A DNA stretch of 40,419 nucleotides, taken from NCBI GenBank assembly GCA_937891465.1, contig CALAHF010000003.1, positions 1-40,419 of the forward strand, given 5' to 3'. A program made the position numbers and the translations under genes. The notes beneath the pieces are model-generated. The model did not search any database. It worked only from the letters and a program-made list of their open reading frames with translations, and was not told where the DNA came from. Each line of letters begins with the position of its first letter. The stretch's first letter is position 1. Source of the stretch: an uncultured Verrucomicrobiales bacterium. Lineage in GTDB: Bacteria > Verrucomicrobiota > Verrucomicrobiia > Verrucomicrobiales > DEV007. Below, in pieces: positions 9,103-18,804 of the stretch.

Positions 9103-9192
9103 AGCGACCAAATTTTAGGGGTTCACCTGAAGAATGGTAACCCAAAGCAATCCTTATCAAAAGAATTCCGGTATTTTTGCGTCCCTAAGTGC

Positions 9193-9238
9193 TCCGTAGC
9201 GACTAGCGCCCCTTAACTACAACGGTATCTGCTACGGA
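9193..9238. other. Intergenic inverted repeat
   Basis: TCCGTAGC (9193-9200) and GCTACGGA (9231-9238) are perfect complements around a 30-base loop. The structure lies between the DUF1501 start and the four-Cys gene. No T-run follows on either strand, so a regulatory or repeat-remnant role is only a guess. Confidence 0.35.
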
Positions 9239-9262
9239 ACGAGCCATTTGCATGATTTCCTC

Positions 9263-9826
9263 TTACCCTACTCCCATCTGCCACTCTCTGCACCAAGATT
9301 CCCACAGAACGCTCGGCCAGACTGCTTTTCCAAGACCCACAGGCGCCGAACGCCGACACTCTCCGAACCGGACTTCGTTACGATCACCTCCTTCGAAGTG
9401 AAAATAGTTACACATTCGGCAAGACTTCTCTTCCATCGTCAGTTCCGGCATTTCAGTGCCATCATGCGAATCAAAATCGGCATCAGACCAAGCCTCAGGG
9501 GCGGCAAAAGCGGTCGGCTGATGATGTGAAGCTACGACCGTTCCCGTCCCTTGTGTTTGCGAAATGGGTTTTGGCTTTGGTTTAGGAGCAGGCTTTAAAG
9601 GTTGTTTGACCGAAAACGGTTTTGGTTCCGGATCTTCATCTTTGAGATCGAATTTTGACTCCGTGAATTCAGCCACCGTAACAACGGGTTCTTTCGGAGC
9701 TGATATTGGATTCGAAACAGTCAGCAGGTCTGTGTTTTGCGGCAACAAATCCGGCTCGCTTTTTTTCTCCAACACGCTCTCGGATTGCAGGGCCGAAGGT
9801 TCAACGTCAGGGCGAATTGGCAGCAA
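9263..9826 (-). CDS. Proline-rich protein with a four-cysteine C-terminal domain (possibly 5'-interrupted)
   Basis: 187 codons from a TTG at 9824-9826. Residues 1-120 are low-complexity and Pro/Lys/Glu-rich (KPAPKPKPKP), probably disordered. The C-terminal 55 residues hold CRMC, GECRRSAP, WP and SWCREWQ, so four cysteines with conserved-looking Trp and Pro. I recognise this as a small, probably metal-binding module seen in uncharacterised bacterial proteins, with the layout CxxC, CRR..P, WP, WC.E. No ATG start exists before the Cys domain. The same frame runs upstream to an ATG at 9941-9943 but is cut by two TAA codons, so the visible ORF may be the 3' part of a damaged gene or may use a rare start. 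Confidence 0.6.
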   Translation of the reverse strand: MLPIRPDVEPSALQSESVLEKKSEPDLLPQNTDLLTVSNPISAPKEPVVTVAEFTESKFDLKDEDPEPKPFSVKQPLKPAPKPKPKPISQTQGTGTVVASHHQPTAFAAPEAWSDADFDSHDGTEMPELTMEEKSCRMCNYFHFEGGDRNEVRFGECRRSAPVGLGKAVWPSVLWESWCREWQMGVG

Positions 9827-9943
9827 TGCTTATTCCTCTGCAGAATGAGGATCAATCAGTTACAACTCCTCCAGAGGCGGAGGGCTCGAATTCTCCTGCG
9901 GAGACGAAGCCTTGATTGAGGGCGCTGAAAACGGATTTTCCAT
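9827..9943 (-). pseudogene. Coding-like 5' extension of the four-Cys gene with two in-frame TAA codons
   Basis: From the ATG at 9941-9943 the frame reads MENPFSAPSIKASSPQENSS, then PPPLEEL, TAA, LIDPHSAEE, TAA, ALLPIRPD, and continues in the frame of the 9263-9826 ORF. The acidic, Pro/Ser-rich composition is the same on both sides of the stops. Each TAA would become Gln (CAA) by a single base change. This looks like the true N-terminus of the downstream protein, now interrupted. A short upstream leader ORF is the alternative. Confidence 0.5.
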
Positions 9944-10132
9944 GATTATTGTAAATATAATTAATATGGAAGTTTAATCAACCTGAAATTCTATGTCCAT
10001 CAGTTGAGTGAGAAATCTATCTCACCAGACGGCGAAGAACGCTCAACCCCCTCTAGAATGCACTTTAGAACACGGAAGCTGGATCAAAAATTCGCCGGAA
10101 CCTATGGTCGGCAAAGAGGAAACTGAAAAAAG

Positions 10133-10217
10133 CAGAAGGGGTGGGATTCGAACCCACGGTACCTTGCGGTACGGTAGTTTTCAAGACTACTGCATTCGAC
10201 CACTCTGCCACCCTTCC
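10133..10217 (-). tRNA. tRNA-Ser (anticodon UGA)
   Basis: 85-nt class II tRNA. The 5' end begins GGAAGGGTGGCAGAGTGG. The anticodon stem GTAGT/ACTAC encloses the loop CTTGAAA (anticodon TGA, plus-strand 10181-10183). The long variable arm contains GTACCGCAAGGTAC, and the T arm reads GGGTTCGAATCCC. The 3' acceptor side is CCCTTCT with discriminator G, so the first pair is G1-U72. CCA is not encoded. A six-T run follows directly and may end transcription. Confidence 0.95.
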
Positions 10218-10287
10218 TTTTTGATTGGCTGTGCCGACCAGATTCATTGGCCAATTTTGCCCATTTGGCAAGGGCAGATTTAAAAGA

Positions 10288-10851
<564 letters not shown>

Positions 10852-10895
10852 TTCGCCGACTGTCGTAGAGGAGTTCAGGAAATCAAAGCCGAACG

Positions 10896-11558
10896 CTATT
10901 TTTCCTGCCATTTCAGCGCAGAATCGAGCGAATTGAGATCCGCATATTCAAAATGCACAAAACGCCGATGAGATGGCGATTTCGAACGACCAGACGCATG
11001 CAGAATTAACGGGGATAGAAGTAAAACATCCCCTGCCCTGCATTCGCAAACCGATTCAATTTCAGAAAAATCACGCGAATCGCCAACCGATTTAATTTTT
11101 CCCTCGCGATGAGATCCCGGAATGACTCTTAGCGCCCCGTTATCTGCTCCTGCATCATCCAAATGAATTCTTGCTGTCACCATTTTCTCCAAAACAGCAA
11201 CCGGCGGTTGCACATGGGGAACGCCGTTCTTCACAGACCAGGGTCCATACCCATCGAGTTCGATTTGCTCTTCCACAGCAATCGTAAGGTCCTGATGCCA
11301 AAGAATCGGCCAGTTTTCTTCAGGGGTCTTATCAAAAAGCAGACTCCGAACCGGTTCGAATCCCTTTGGAATCAGCGCTAGAACTGCTGGGTCGGTTGCC
11401 AGTTGATTAAAAGTCTTCGAACGCTGCCTAATTCCTCGAAGACAAGCGGCACCCGTTTTTGTTGCGAGCCTTCCAGCCTCCTCTCTAAGGGACACCAGCC
11501 TATCACGACCAATCACATCCCGATGAAATTGAAATCCGCTCTTTAAAAATGAGTTCAT
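10896..11558 (-). CDS. Phytanoyl-CoA dioxygenase (PhyH) family protein
   Basis: Non-heme Fe(II)/2-oxoglutarate oxygenase of 220 aa. The iron triad is visible: His88 and Asp90 in WHQD and the distal His187 in LILHASGRS. HRRF follows, supplying the expected Arg for 2-oxoglutarate. IHLDDAGADNGALRVIPGSH is the typical double-stranded beta-helix segment of the family. The substrate cannot be inferred. The frame extends to a TTG at 11619-11621, but that extension runs through an intrinsic terminator (11591-11631), so the ATG at 11556-11558 is chosen. Its stop lies 44 bp before the next gene's preferred start. Confidence 0.85.
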   Translation of the reverse strand: MNSFLKSGFQFHRDVIGRDRLVSLREEAGRLATKTGAACLRGIRQRSKTFNQLATDPAVLALIPKGFEPVRSLLFDKTPEENWPILWHQDLTIAVEEQIELDGYGPWSVKNGVPHVQPPVAVLEKMVTARIHLDDAGADNGALRVIPGSHREGKIKSVGDSRDFSEIESVCECRAGDVLLLSPLILHASGRSKSPSHRRFVHFEYADLNSLDSALKWQEK

Positions 11559-11590
11559 CCGATCACTTGCAGCTTCATAATCCCTTTCAT

Positions 11591-11631
11591 TCAAAAACAA
11601 AAAAACACGCTTCGTTTCCAAAGCGCGTTTT
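11591..11631 (-). terminator. Intrinsic terminator of the second PSD1 operon
   Basis: On the minus strand AAAACGCGCTT and AAGCGTGTTTT pair (10 of 11 positions) around an 8-nt loop, followed by TTT, G and TTTTT. It begins about 30 bp after the PSD1 stop at 11662, in the right orientation. The A-rich 5' arm also gives some terminator character on the plus strand. Confidence 0.85.
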
Positions 11632-11661
11632 CAAAAACTCAATTCAAGAATATCGCAATGC

Positions 11662-14481
11662 TTAGTGGTTGAACATGTATTCTTTCGAATTCAGGACCGC
11701 CCAGAAAACATCATTTAAAACAAGTGTCTGTTGAGCAACGTCCGCTCCCACAGCAGTCACCTGCTCTAGAAGCTGTTTTCTCTCTTCAGCAGTCGGCTTG
11801 CGAGTCAGGCTGCGAATATAAATATCGTCGATGATCTGCTCAGGGGTCTTCTTCTCAGCCAGCATGCGCTTCACTAGACCTCCCTGGTCAATCTTGGTGC
11901 TTACCGTGGTGCCGTTCATCAAGTGCAGAGCCTGAGACAAACTTGGGTCCATTTTCACTTCGCAAGAACAAACGGTCTCCCGTGTCGCTCGTCCAAAAGT
12001 GGTCAGGAAATAATCGGTCGTATTGCCATCCGCAATCTGAACCGCACGTGACCCCAGTGGCAGGCCTTTGAATTTGTTCTTCGTCTCAGTTACCTGAGTA
12101 ATCGTATCGAGCATCACCTCGGCCCGCTGACGACGAATACGGGCTTTTGCGAAATTATTCACGTCGGACTCATTCGTTGGGTTCGCCTTGGTAGTCCGCT
12201 GGTAGGTTTGTGAATTACAAATCTCACGAACCAGTCGTTTGAAATCATACTTCCACTCGCCCTGGAACTTACCTGCTAACGCATCCAGCAATTCGGGGTT
12301 TGATGCTGGATTCGAAACTCGAACATCATCCACAGGATCGATGATTCCCGTTCCGGTGAAGTGTGAGAACACGATATTCACAACGTTTTTCGAGAAATAC
12401 GGATTCTCAGCCGATGCGAGCCAATCACCGAGAATCTTGCGGCGATCTTTGCCTTTCACATCGGGGGTTTCTCCACCAAGGAATTTCGGAGGCATCGTGC
12501 GTCCATCAACCACATGCTTTGTTTCTCCACTTCCGCGGTTGTAAATGATCTGTTCACGAGGATCAACCCCTGCCTTCCGGCCAATCTGGGCGAAAAACGC
12601 TGCCCAGCTATAATAATCATTCTGTGTCCAGCGATCAAACGGGTGGTTGTGACACTGAGCACACTGCAAACGCATGCCCATAAATACTTGGGCCACGTTC
12701 TCAGAAAGCTTCAGTTGATCCCGCTCAACCTGGTAAAAGTTCGTTGCCGGGTTTCCGAATGTTCCGCCAGTGGAGCCCAGTAGTTCCGACACAATTTCAT
12801 TAAACGGCACGTTGTCCGCAATCTGCTCTTTCAGCCAGTTGTGATACAGCAATGCAGCCTTGTATGAAATTCCCCGTGCGACGTTTCCGTCTGACTTGAT
12901 CTGCAAAAGCTCAGCCCATTTCATCACCCACAATTCAGTGAACTCCTTGCGATCCAATAGCTGATCAATCACTTTAGCGCGTTTGTCGGCAGATTTATCC
13001 GCCATGAAGAGGTTGTAGTCCTCAGCTGTTGGAAGTTGGCCCACAACATCCAAATAGACGCGGCGAAGAAATGCCTCGTCCGAACAAATGCCTGACGCTA
13101 CCACTCGGAGCTTGTGCAATTTGTCGTGAACCAAGGTATCGATAAAATTCGTCTCCGGCGGACTCGGACGGGTGTATTCAAGGTTCTCCGGAATCACGAT
13201 CGCCTGAACGCCTTCCGTTTTGGTTTCGTAGCGAGCCATGATGAATGCCTCACCACGCTTTCCTGCTGTCACCAAACCATCTTCGGTGACTGTTGCCGTT
13301 GGATCATTACTGGTAATAAAAACAGCCAGATCCGTAACATCACGATCTGTTCCATCCGAATATATTGCACGAACCGTCATTTGCTGCGTCGCACCATCTC
13401 CCTCCAAAACTAGCTTCGGCGGATAAATCTCCAGTTCCGAGACGAAGGGGATATCCCCCGTGTCATTTTTTGCGCCGTTCTTTACCCACTCAACCATTGC
13501 CTTCCAAGACGGCGAACCTTTTTCAAACAGCTTCCCTCCCGTATGGGGAACCGATTCAACCGATTTCTCAATCAGCAATGATTCTTCAGGAATCGCGAGA
13601 TTCACACGACGACCCGCCATCTCGTGCGTCAGGCGGAAATGATCTCCATTCGGATCGTAACCAAAAAGCGACAGCATAAATCCATCCTGACCCCGTGCGG
13701 ATCCGTGACACGAACCGGTGTTGCAGTTCTCCCGCATAAAAATTGGCATCACATCGAGGTGAAAGCTCACAGGACGATCAACCGCAGCTTCTTTTACCGT
13801 GACTGGGATCTTCGACTCGTGCGCTCCGACTTTTACCGTCAACTCAGTTACTCCGTCTTTCTTCGGAGTAAACGCGTTTCGCTTCGCCAGACCGACCAGA
13901 CTTGCATCCGCAAACGTGAACGTCGCATTTTCCGTGACGTCCTGCGTCGTATCGTCGTCATACGTCGCCATAACCACAACCGACTGTGAGTCGCGCAACT
14001 TCTCCAAAACGATATTCGGAGGATAAACCCCGAGCTTCGCGATCTTTTTACCCGGTTTTTCAACGAATGGTTCAGCACCTTTCCAATCAGCTTCTTTCTT
14101 CGCAACAAGCGTCAGATCTTCCGGAAAATTCGCTCCCTCGGTGATCCATTGTTTCAACTTTCCAAGCTCAGCTTCAGTCAGCGTGCGCCCTTTCGGCGGC
14201 ATTACATCTGTATCATCCGCTGGAAGCGATGAAAGCTCGACCATCAGCGATTCCTCAGGTTTCCCAGCAACAAAAACAGGCCCGCCATCACCACCCTTTT
14301 TGAAAAACTCCGCCGTATCATATCGCAAACCAGCTTTCGCTTCGTCGGCGTTGTGACAGCTCACACAGTTAAATTCAAGAATCGGTTGGATCTCTTTTTT
14401 GAAATCCACAGGCTCGGCAACAGCTGAAACTGTCAAGGCCAGGCCCGACACCAGAGTGGTTATGATTTGGATTTGGTTCAT
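11662..14481 (-). CDS. DUF1549/DUF1553 (PSD1) cytochrome-like protein with an extra N-terminal PSCyt1 domain
   Basis: Predicted exported protein of 939 aa, with a signal peptide at 1-22 (SAVA). In order: PSCyt1 with CVSCH at 39-43; a Big-like stretch (about 155-230, ATYDDDTTQDVTE); a second cytochrome-like domain with CX4CH, CNTGSCHG, from residue 253; a second Big-like stretch (about 350-430); DUF1549 with CAQCHNHPFDRW from residue 607; and DUF1553 ending EYMFNH. It differs from the paralog at 78-2279 mainly by the extra PSCyt1-Big block. Three heme-type motifs suggest multi-heme periplasmic electron transfer, but this is inference. The start is the ATG at 14479-14481; the frame upstream runs into element B1. 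It is last in the DUF1501-PPC-PSD1 triad and is followed by a terminator. Confidence 0.93.
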   Translation of the reverse strand: MNQIQIITTLVSGLALTVSAVAEPVDFKKEIQPILEFNCVSCHNADEAKAGLRYDTAEFFKKGGDGGPVFVAGKPEESLMVELSSLPADDTDVMPPKGRTLTEAELGKLKQWITEGANFPEDLTLVAKKEADWKGAEPFVEKPGKKIAKLGVYPPNIVLEKLRDSQSVVVMATYDDDTTQDVTENATFTFADASLVGLAKRNAFTPKKDGVTELTVKVGAHESKIPVTVKEAAVDRPVSFHLDVMPIFMRENCNTGSCHGSARGQDGFMLSLFGYDPNGDHFRLTHEMAGRRVNLAIPEESLLIEKSVESVPHTGGKLFEKGSPSWKAMVEWVKNGAKNDTGDIPFVSELEIYPPKLVLEGDGATQQMTVRAIYSDGTDRDVTDLAVFITSNDPTATVTEDGLVTAGKRGEAFIMARYETKTEGVQAIVIPENLEYTRPSPPETNFIDTLVHDKLHKLRVVASGICSDEAFLRRVYLDVVGQLPTAEDYNLFMADKSADKRAKVIDQLLDRKEFTELWVMKWAELLQIKSDGNVARGISYKAALLYHNWLKEQIADNVPFNEIVSELLGSTGGTFGNPATNFYQVERDQLKLSENVAQVFMGMRLQCAQCHNHPFDRWTQNDYYSWAAFFAQIGRKAGVDPREQIIYNRGSGETKHVVDGRTMPPKFLGGETPDVKGKDRRKILGDWLASAENPYFSKNVVNIVFSHFTGTGIIDPVDDVRVSNPASNPELLDALAGKFQGEWKYDFKRLVREICNSQTYQRTTKANPTNESDVNNFAKARIRRQRAEVMLDTITQVTETKNKFKGLPLGSRAVQIADGNTTDYFLTTFGRATRETVCSCEVKMDPSLSQALHLMNGTTVSTKIDQGGLVKRMLAEKKTPEQIIDDIYIRSLTRKPTAEERKQLLEQVTAVGADVAQQTLVLNDVFWAVLNSKEYMFNH

Positions 14482-14499
14482 GGTCAAAATTTTAGTTTT

Positions 14500-14544
14500 A
14501 CGATCCAACAAGGTCTATTCGATGAACTAACCCTGTTGTTTCGT
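14500..14544 (+). repeat. 45-bp palindromic element, copy B1
   Basis: Starts ACGATCCAACAAGGTCTATT and ends ACCCTGTTGTTTCGT; about 15 of 21 arm positions pair. Forward orientation. It lies 18 bp upstream of the PSD1 ATG, within the intergenic part of the operon. Confidence 0.9.
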
Positions 14545-14584
14545 GCCCGATTCAGCTTGCTGGATGACGGGATTAATTTTTGTT

Positions 14585-14629
14585 ACGATCCAATAGGGTT
14601 CATTCAATGATTAGACCCTCTTGAATCGT
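14585..14629 (-). repeat. 45-bp palindromic element, copy B2 (inverted partner of B1)
   Basis: Starts ACGATCCAATAGGGTTCATT and ends ACCCTCTTGAATCGT; about 16 of 21 arm positions pair. The TCT-type arm is on the right, so it is inverted relative to B1. The 40-bp spacer between the copies itself contains a CCCG/CGGG-ended imperfect hairpin. B2 lies 18 bp after the stop of the PPC gene. Confidence 0.88.
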
Positions 14630-14647
14630 AAAATGTTGAATTTTATA

Positions 14648-17167
14648 TTACTTGGCAGCTGCCGCGTTCTTAGCGTCAAGACGAAGCTGTTCAAGTCGTG
14701 AAAGTGGTTTTGCGGGTTTCTCCACAGGTGCTTTTGCTACAGCCGCTTTTTTAGGATCAACTGCAGCTTTAGGCGCAGGCTTTGCCGGCTCCTTCGGTTT
14801 AGGATCAACCCGGAGAACGCCACCCATTCCGACACGATGCGAAATCGGCTGGCCATCCTTCATCACAACCAACGTGCAAAACATGTTCTTGTGCTGTCCA
14901 ACCGGAGTATCAATTGCGGTTGCAATCGGGAACCGAATTTCACCGGAATCCTTTTTGATTTTAAGCGGAGGAGTCGTCGCTTTGGCAGGAAGGCCAAAAA
15001 GTTGAACTTCAGCCTCACCGTCGAAATCACGAAGCTGCTCGATGCTCGCAATCATTTCAGCTCCAGCACCTTGCTTAACAGTTGTGAGATTCAGTTTCAT
15101 TCCAACAAATGGCTCTTCCACTGTGAGATTCACATAGGGAGTTGCCGTGACCATTTGCCCCTTGCCGTCGTCTGTTTCGCAAAGCAGAGCGATCTTCCAG
15201 GTGCCCAATTCAGCGTTCGCATTTGCGTTCACTTCATATTCGAGCTCGGTATCTTTCTCATTAAAAGTCATCGTCGCTGGGCAACTGATGCCGGGTGGAC
15301 GCCAAAGCATCCGAACCAAAATCTTCTTGTCGTATCCATCATGGCGATGAGCGCGAACTTTCAGCTTCATCGTTCCGTCACGGACGATTGGGACTTTTGG
15401 CTGATCAATCGTGATGTTGAATGGAACTTTCTCGACGACTGAAATCGGCAATGAATCATTGTTCCGGGTATAATAAGCAACCCCGTTTGGATTGCCGCGA
15501 ACAAAGGCGATGGCTTGACTGTATTTACCGGAAACAGGTTTTGCTGGATCGATTCCTTTCACATTCAAATCATACATTCCACCAGCAATCGGTGCATCGG
15601 GAGCCGCTTTGAACAAAATCGGGAAAGTACTCAGATTTTTCGGGATCGTCGGAGCTTCCCACGTTACTCCAGCGGGAAGTTTTGGAATATCAAAGACCAG
15701 TTCACCAGCCGTATTCTGGCGGGAAACATTCACCGTCATCGCAAACTGATTGCCACGCGGAATGTTAAACTGCTTCCGATACTGATTATCACGACGCAGC
15801 ATTTCAGGCATCGTCACAACAATGTTCGGAGTGTAGGGCTCGGATTCGATCCGATAGACGAAATTCTTTCCACCACGATCCAGCATGTCCTTGATGCGAA
15901 CGAAGTAAACGCCGTCTGCAGGGCTGCTAAAATCAACGCGACTGTCTTTGGAACCGTCTGCATCATCACTTGAGCCGAGCTGCGTTCCCTTCTCGTCGTA
16001 AACATAAAGAACGGTGTCAACCGGTGAGCCAATTCGATCCGCATAGCTCTTAAAACGATATCGCTCACCCTTCTTGGCATTAAACTTGAAGTAGTCAGTG
16101 TCGCCTGCAGTTTCGAGAATTCCATTGAAAGCCAAAGGAAGCGCTGCCGTTGTTGGCGTGCCTTCTTCTTTCGTATTATTCGGCTCAACTTCGAGAACGT
16201 TGTCAAAAGCGCTCACTCGAATCTTATTTCCGGAAACTGGAAAAAGGCCTTCATTTACTCCAAAAACTTCGAATTCCGCCATTTCCTCTGCGGGCATCTT
16301 TGCTTTCGTTTTGTAGTCGCCCTTCGGATCACCCAGGAGGGTAAACTCCTGATCAGCACCAACTTTTGCACCAGCAGGATAAACCGACATCGGACGTGGA
16401 AACGTTCCGATATGAGCCCGATAGCTTCCGCGACCTTGATATGCCGAGTCACGAATTTCGATTGTGTATTCACCGTCTTCAGGAGCTACAATTGAAACAA
16501 TCGACTCCTGCTTCAGCAGCGCAGAATCGTCGGAAACAGCCAGCTCGAACCGTTTACTGTCAAGAATCGCTACATAAGGGTCAATCGCGACCGCATTGCG
16601 AACATTGTTGATCCGCAGTCCTTCAATCTCGACACTGATCCGCTGTCCTTTTTTTGCCGTAACCTGATAGAAGTCAACTTCTTCGGGCTTTGCCGCAGCA
16701 GAGACTGTTACATTCAACGGGATCTTTTGGGGTTCTTCGAAACTATCGTTTGGCTCAACCTCAGCAAGATTGTCGAACTGGGAAATCCAAAACGTGCGTG
16801 CGTAGGACGTGCCCGTTTTGCAGCGAATCCGAATATGATGCTCTCCGAGATGAGCGTCTGGCGCAATGATCAGCGTAGCAGTCAGCTTTCCTTTTTTAGT
16901 CTTCTCATCAACTGTCCATTTCAGATCCTTGAACGAAAGCCCCGGATGGTGAAACAACAATTCTTCAGCATCATCAAAACGACTGCCGATAAAGGTAAGA
17001 ACAACTTCCGATCCGCGCTTGGCACCACGGGGAGTTGTATTTTGAAAATCTGGATTGGCGGCCTGAAGCTGGAGTCCTGATACTAAGAATGCCGCCAGCC
17101 CTAACGCTGTCAGCATTCCTCGCATCTGCTTCATGACCGCACCCTGAGGGTTCAGAACGCGATTCAT
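14648..17167 (-). CDS. Secreted PPC-domain protein of the second triad
   Basis: Exported protein of 839 aa. The signal peptide reads MKQMRGMLTALGLAAFLVSG when started at the internal ATG 17132-17134; the ATG at 17165-17167 adds 11 residues, and either may be real. PPC beta-sandwiches lie at about 145-250 (VDFYQVTAKKGQRISV) and 340-445 (DTDYFKFNAKKGERYRF), followed by Ig-like modules and a Lys/Pro/Ala-rich tail (PKEPAKPAPKAAVDPKKAAV) that may contact cell wall or nucleic acid. The first-triad protein at 2286-4844 has the same layout without the basic tail. It lies 32 bp after the DUF1501 stop and upstream of PSD1, presumably in one transcript with them. Confidence 0.9.
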   Translation of the reverse strand: MNRVLNPQGAVMKQMRGMLTALGLAAFLVSGLQLQAANPDFQNTTPRGAKRGSEVVLTFIGSRFDDAEELLFHHPGLSFKDLKWTVDEKTKKGKLTATLIIAPDAHLGEHHIRIRCKTGTSYARTFWISQFDNLAEVEPNDSFEEPQKIPLNVTVSAAAKPEEVDFYQVTAKKGQRISVEIEGLRINNVRNAVAIDPYVAILDSKRFELAVSDDSALLKQESIVSIVAPEDGEYTIEIRDSAYQGRGSYRAHIGTFPRPMSVYPAGAKVGADQEFTLLGDPKGDYKTKAKMPAEEMAEFEVFGVNEGLFPVSGNKIRVSAFDNVLEVEPNNTKEEGTPTTAALPLAFNGILETAGDTDYFKFNAKKGERYRFKSYADRIGSPVDTVLYVYDEKGTQLGSSDDADGSKDSRVDFSSPADGVYFVRIKDMLDRGGKNFVYRIESEPYTPNIVVTMPEMLRRDNQYRKQFNIPRGNQFAMTVNVSRQNTAGELVFDIPKLPAGVTWEAPTIPKNLSTFPILFKAAPDAPIAGGMYDLNVKGIDPAKPVSGKYSQAIAFVRGNPNGVAYYTRNNDSLPISVVEKVPFNITIDQPKVPIVRDGTMKLKVRAHRHDGYDKKILVRMLWRPPGISCPATMTFNEKDTELEYEVNANANAELGTWKIALLCETDDGKGQMVTATPYVNLTVEEPFVGMKLNLTTVKQGAGAEMIASIEQLRDFDGEAEVQLFGLPAKATTPPLKIKKDSGEIRFPIATAIDTPVGQHKNMFCTLVVMKDGQPISHRVGMGGVLRVDPKPKEPAKPAPKAAVDPKKAAVAKAPVEKPAKPLSRLEQLRLDAKNAAAAK

Positions 17168-17199
17168 AATTGTTGGAGAGTAGATTTTAAAAAATTTCG

Positions 17200-18531
17200 T
17201 TACGAGGATTTCTCGATGATATCTGTAATCACATTACCGCCGTCAACGATTTCCATTGGGCGAGGTCCAGGAGCAACAAGTTCTTTATCAGCATTGATAC
17301 CAAGCTGATGGTAAACTGTTTTCGCAAAATCTTGAACGCCAACTGGATTTTGATCCGGCTCACCCGCAAGTGAATCTGATGATCCATAAACAATACCGCG
17401 TTTGATTCCACCACCCGCAAGCATCGTGGAGAAAACACGCGGCCAGTGATCACGACCGTCAGTCTTGTTGATCTTAGGTGTCCGGCCAAACTCGGAGGAA
17501 ACCATGACCATGGTGCTATCAAGTAAACCACGCTCATCAAGATCACTAATTAGAGCAGCAAGCGCCTGATCAAGAGAAGGAACATTCCGCGCAATACCGT
17601 CTTTAATTCGATCGTGCATATCCCAGCCGCCATAAGTCATCGTAACAAGACGCACACCGCTTTCGACAAGACGGCGGGAGAGAAGCATCCGCATACCCGC
17701 TTGGTTCTTACCGTAGCGCTCTTTGGTTTTCACATCTTCCTTCGTCAAATCGAAGGCATCACGAGCTTCAGGAGAACTAATCATCCCGTAAGCACGCTGA
17801 TAGAAAGAATCCATTGCATCGATCTCATCCGCTTTTTCAGCATTGCGAAAATGGGAATCAACAGTCTCAAGCATTGTCCGACGACGCTCAAAGCGCTTAG
17901 AATCAACTCCACCCGGAAGCGTTAAGTCACGCACCTTGAAACCTGCATCCGCTGCTGGATCAGAACCCAGTGCAAACGGACCATACATCGATGAAAGGTA
18001 ACCGGTTCCCGCAAACTCATTCGGCTGACTTGGAACGCAAACATAAGGAGGAAGGTTCTTACGTGGACCAAACTCGTGAGAAATCACTGAACCAAAAGAA
18101 GGAAACTTGATCGCAGGACTTGGACGATAGCCGGTGAACATGTTGTGCGTGCCACGTTCGTGAGCAGCCTCACCATGGTGCATCGAACGAATAACGCAGA
18201 TCTTGTCCGCAACTTTCGCCATATGCTTCATGTTTTCCGAAAGCTCTATGCCGGGAACATTGGTCTTAATTGGCTTATACGGCCCCCGATATTCCGATGG
18301 CGCATAAGGCTTGGGATCCCACGTCTCCTGGTGAGCGCAACCACCCGGCAAGTAAATGTGAATCAACGACTTGGCGACACCCTCTTTCGATTCGTAAAAC
18401 TTAGTTGCGCCGAGCGCTTCAGTCTTGAGGAGCTCCGGGAGTGCAAGCCCGAGACCGCCGGCAAAGCCGACTTGCATGAACTCACGACGATTCGCGAGTC
18501 CTGAGTTGAAAAAATCTGTACAGCCTTTCAT
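17200..18531 (-). CDS. DUF1501 family protein with Tat signal (second triad)
   Basis: 443 aa from the ATG at 18529-18531; a TTG 66 bp upstream is less likely. The twin-arginine signal NRREFMQVGFAGG has Arg15-Arg16. The DUF1501 core shows YLPGGCAHQETWDPKPYAPS, SSEFGRTPKINKTDGRDHWP and PMEIVDGG, closely matching the paralog at 7726-9102. It is the first gene of the DUF1501-PPC-PSD1 run, so a promoter probably lies within 18532-18720, shared divergently with the histone-like gene. The fold relates to sulfatases and alkaline phosphatases, but no activity is known. Confidence 0.92.
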   Translation of the reverse strand: MKGCTDFFNSGLANRREFMQVGFAGGLGLALPELLKTEALGATKFYESKEGVAKSLIHIYLPGGCAHQETWDPKPYAPSEYRGPYKPIKTNVPGIELSENMKHMAKVADKICVIRSMHHGEAAHERGTHNMFTGYRPSPAIKFPSFGSVISHEFGPRKNLPPYVCVPSQPNEFAGTGYLSSMYGPFALGSDPAADAGFKVRDLTLPGGVDSKRFERRRTMLETVDSHFRNAEKADEIDAMDSFYQRAYGMISSPEARDAFDLTKEDVKTKERYGKNQAGMRMLLSRRLVESGVRLVTMTYGGWDMHDRIKDGIARNVPSLDQALAALISDLDERGLLDSTMVMVSSEFGRTPKINKTDGRDHWPRVFSTMLAGGGIKRGIVYGSSDSLAGEPDQNPVGVQDFAKTVYHQLGINADKELVAPGPRPMEIVDGGNVITDIIEKSS

Positions 18532-18720
18532 AATGGTGAGATCAGTTAATTTGAGATCTAGATATTGTAACGGTCGAGTTGTGCCCCCTATTCTCAAGGG
18601 GCGCTTTCACGTATTACGCTTTTCCGTAAAAGGGAGGCACGCGATTCTGAACTTCGATTTGGCATCAAATTTCAGGAATCAATTAAGCCACCTTTTTAGC
18701 GCGGGAAAATAGTGTTGTTT

Positions 18721-18749
18721 TTGATAATTAAAACAAAAAAGCGTTTAAA
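18721..18749 (+). promoter_or_regulatory. Candidate promoter of the histone-like gene
   Basis: TTGATA at 18721-18726, a 17-base spacer and TTTAAA at 18744-18749 give a sigma70-like arrangement, with a start expected about 48 bp before the ATG at 18805. The surrounding DNA is strongly A-rich. This is read by eye and untested. Confidence 0.4.
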
Positions 18750-18804
18750 TAAAAAGCGGCACGATTCTTGCTTTTGCCTCCAATTCAACAACCTACACTC
18801 AATT

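Noticed and set aside
10065-10271. Minus-strand ORF containing [20 protein letters not shown]
   Set aside because: It is the familiar false translation of a tRNA gene; the DNA is tRNA-Ser(UGA) with full cloverleaf features.
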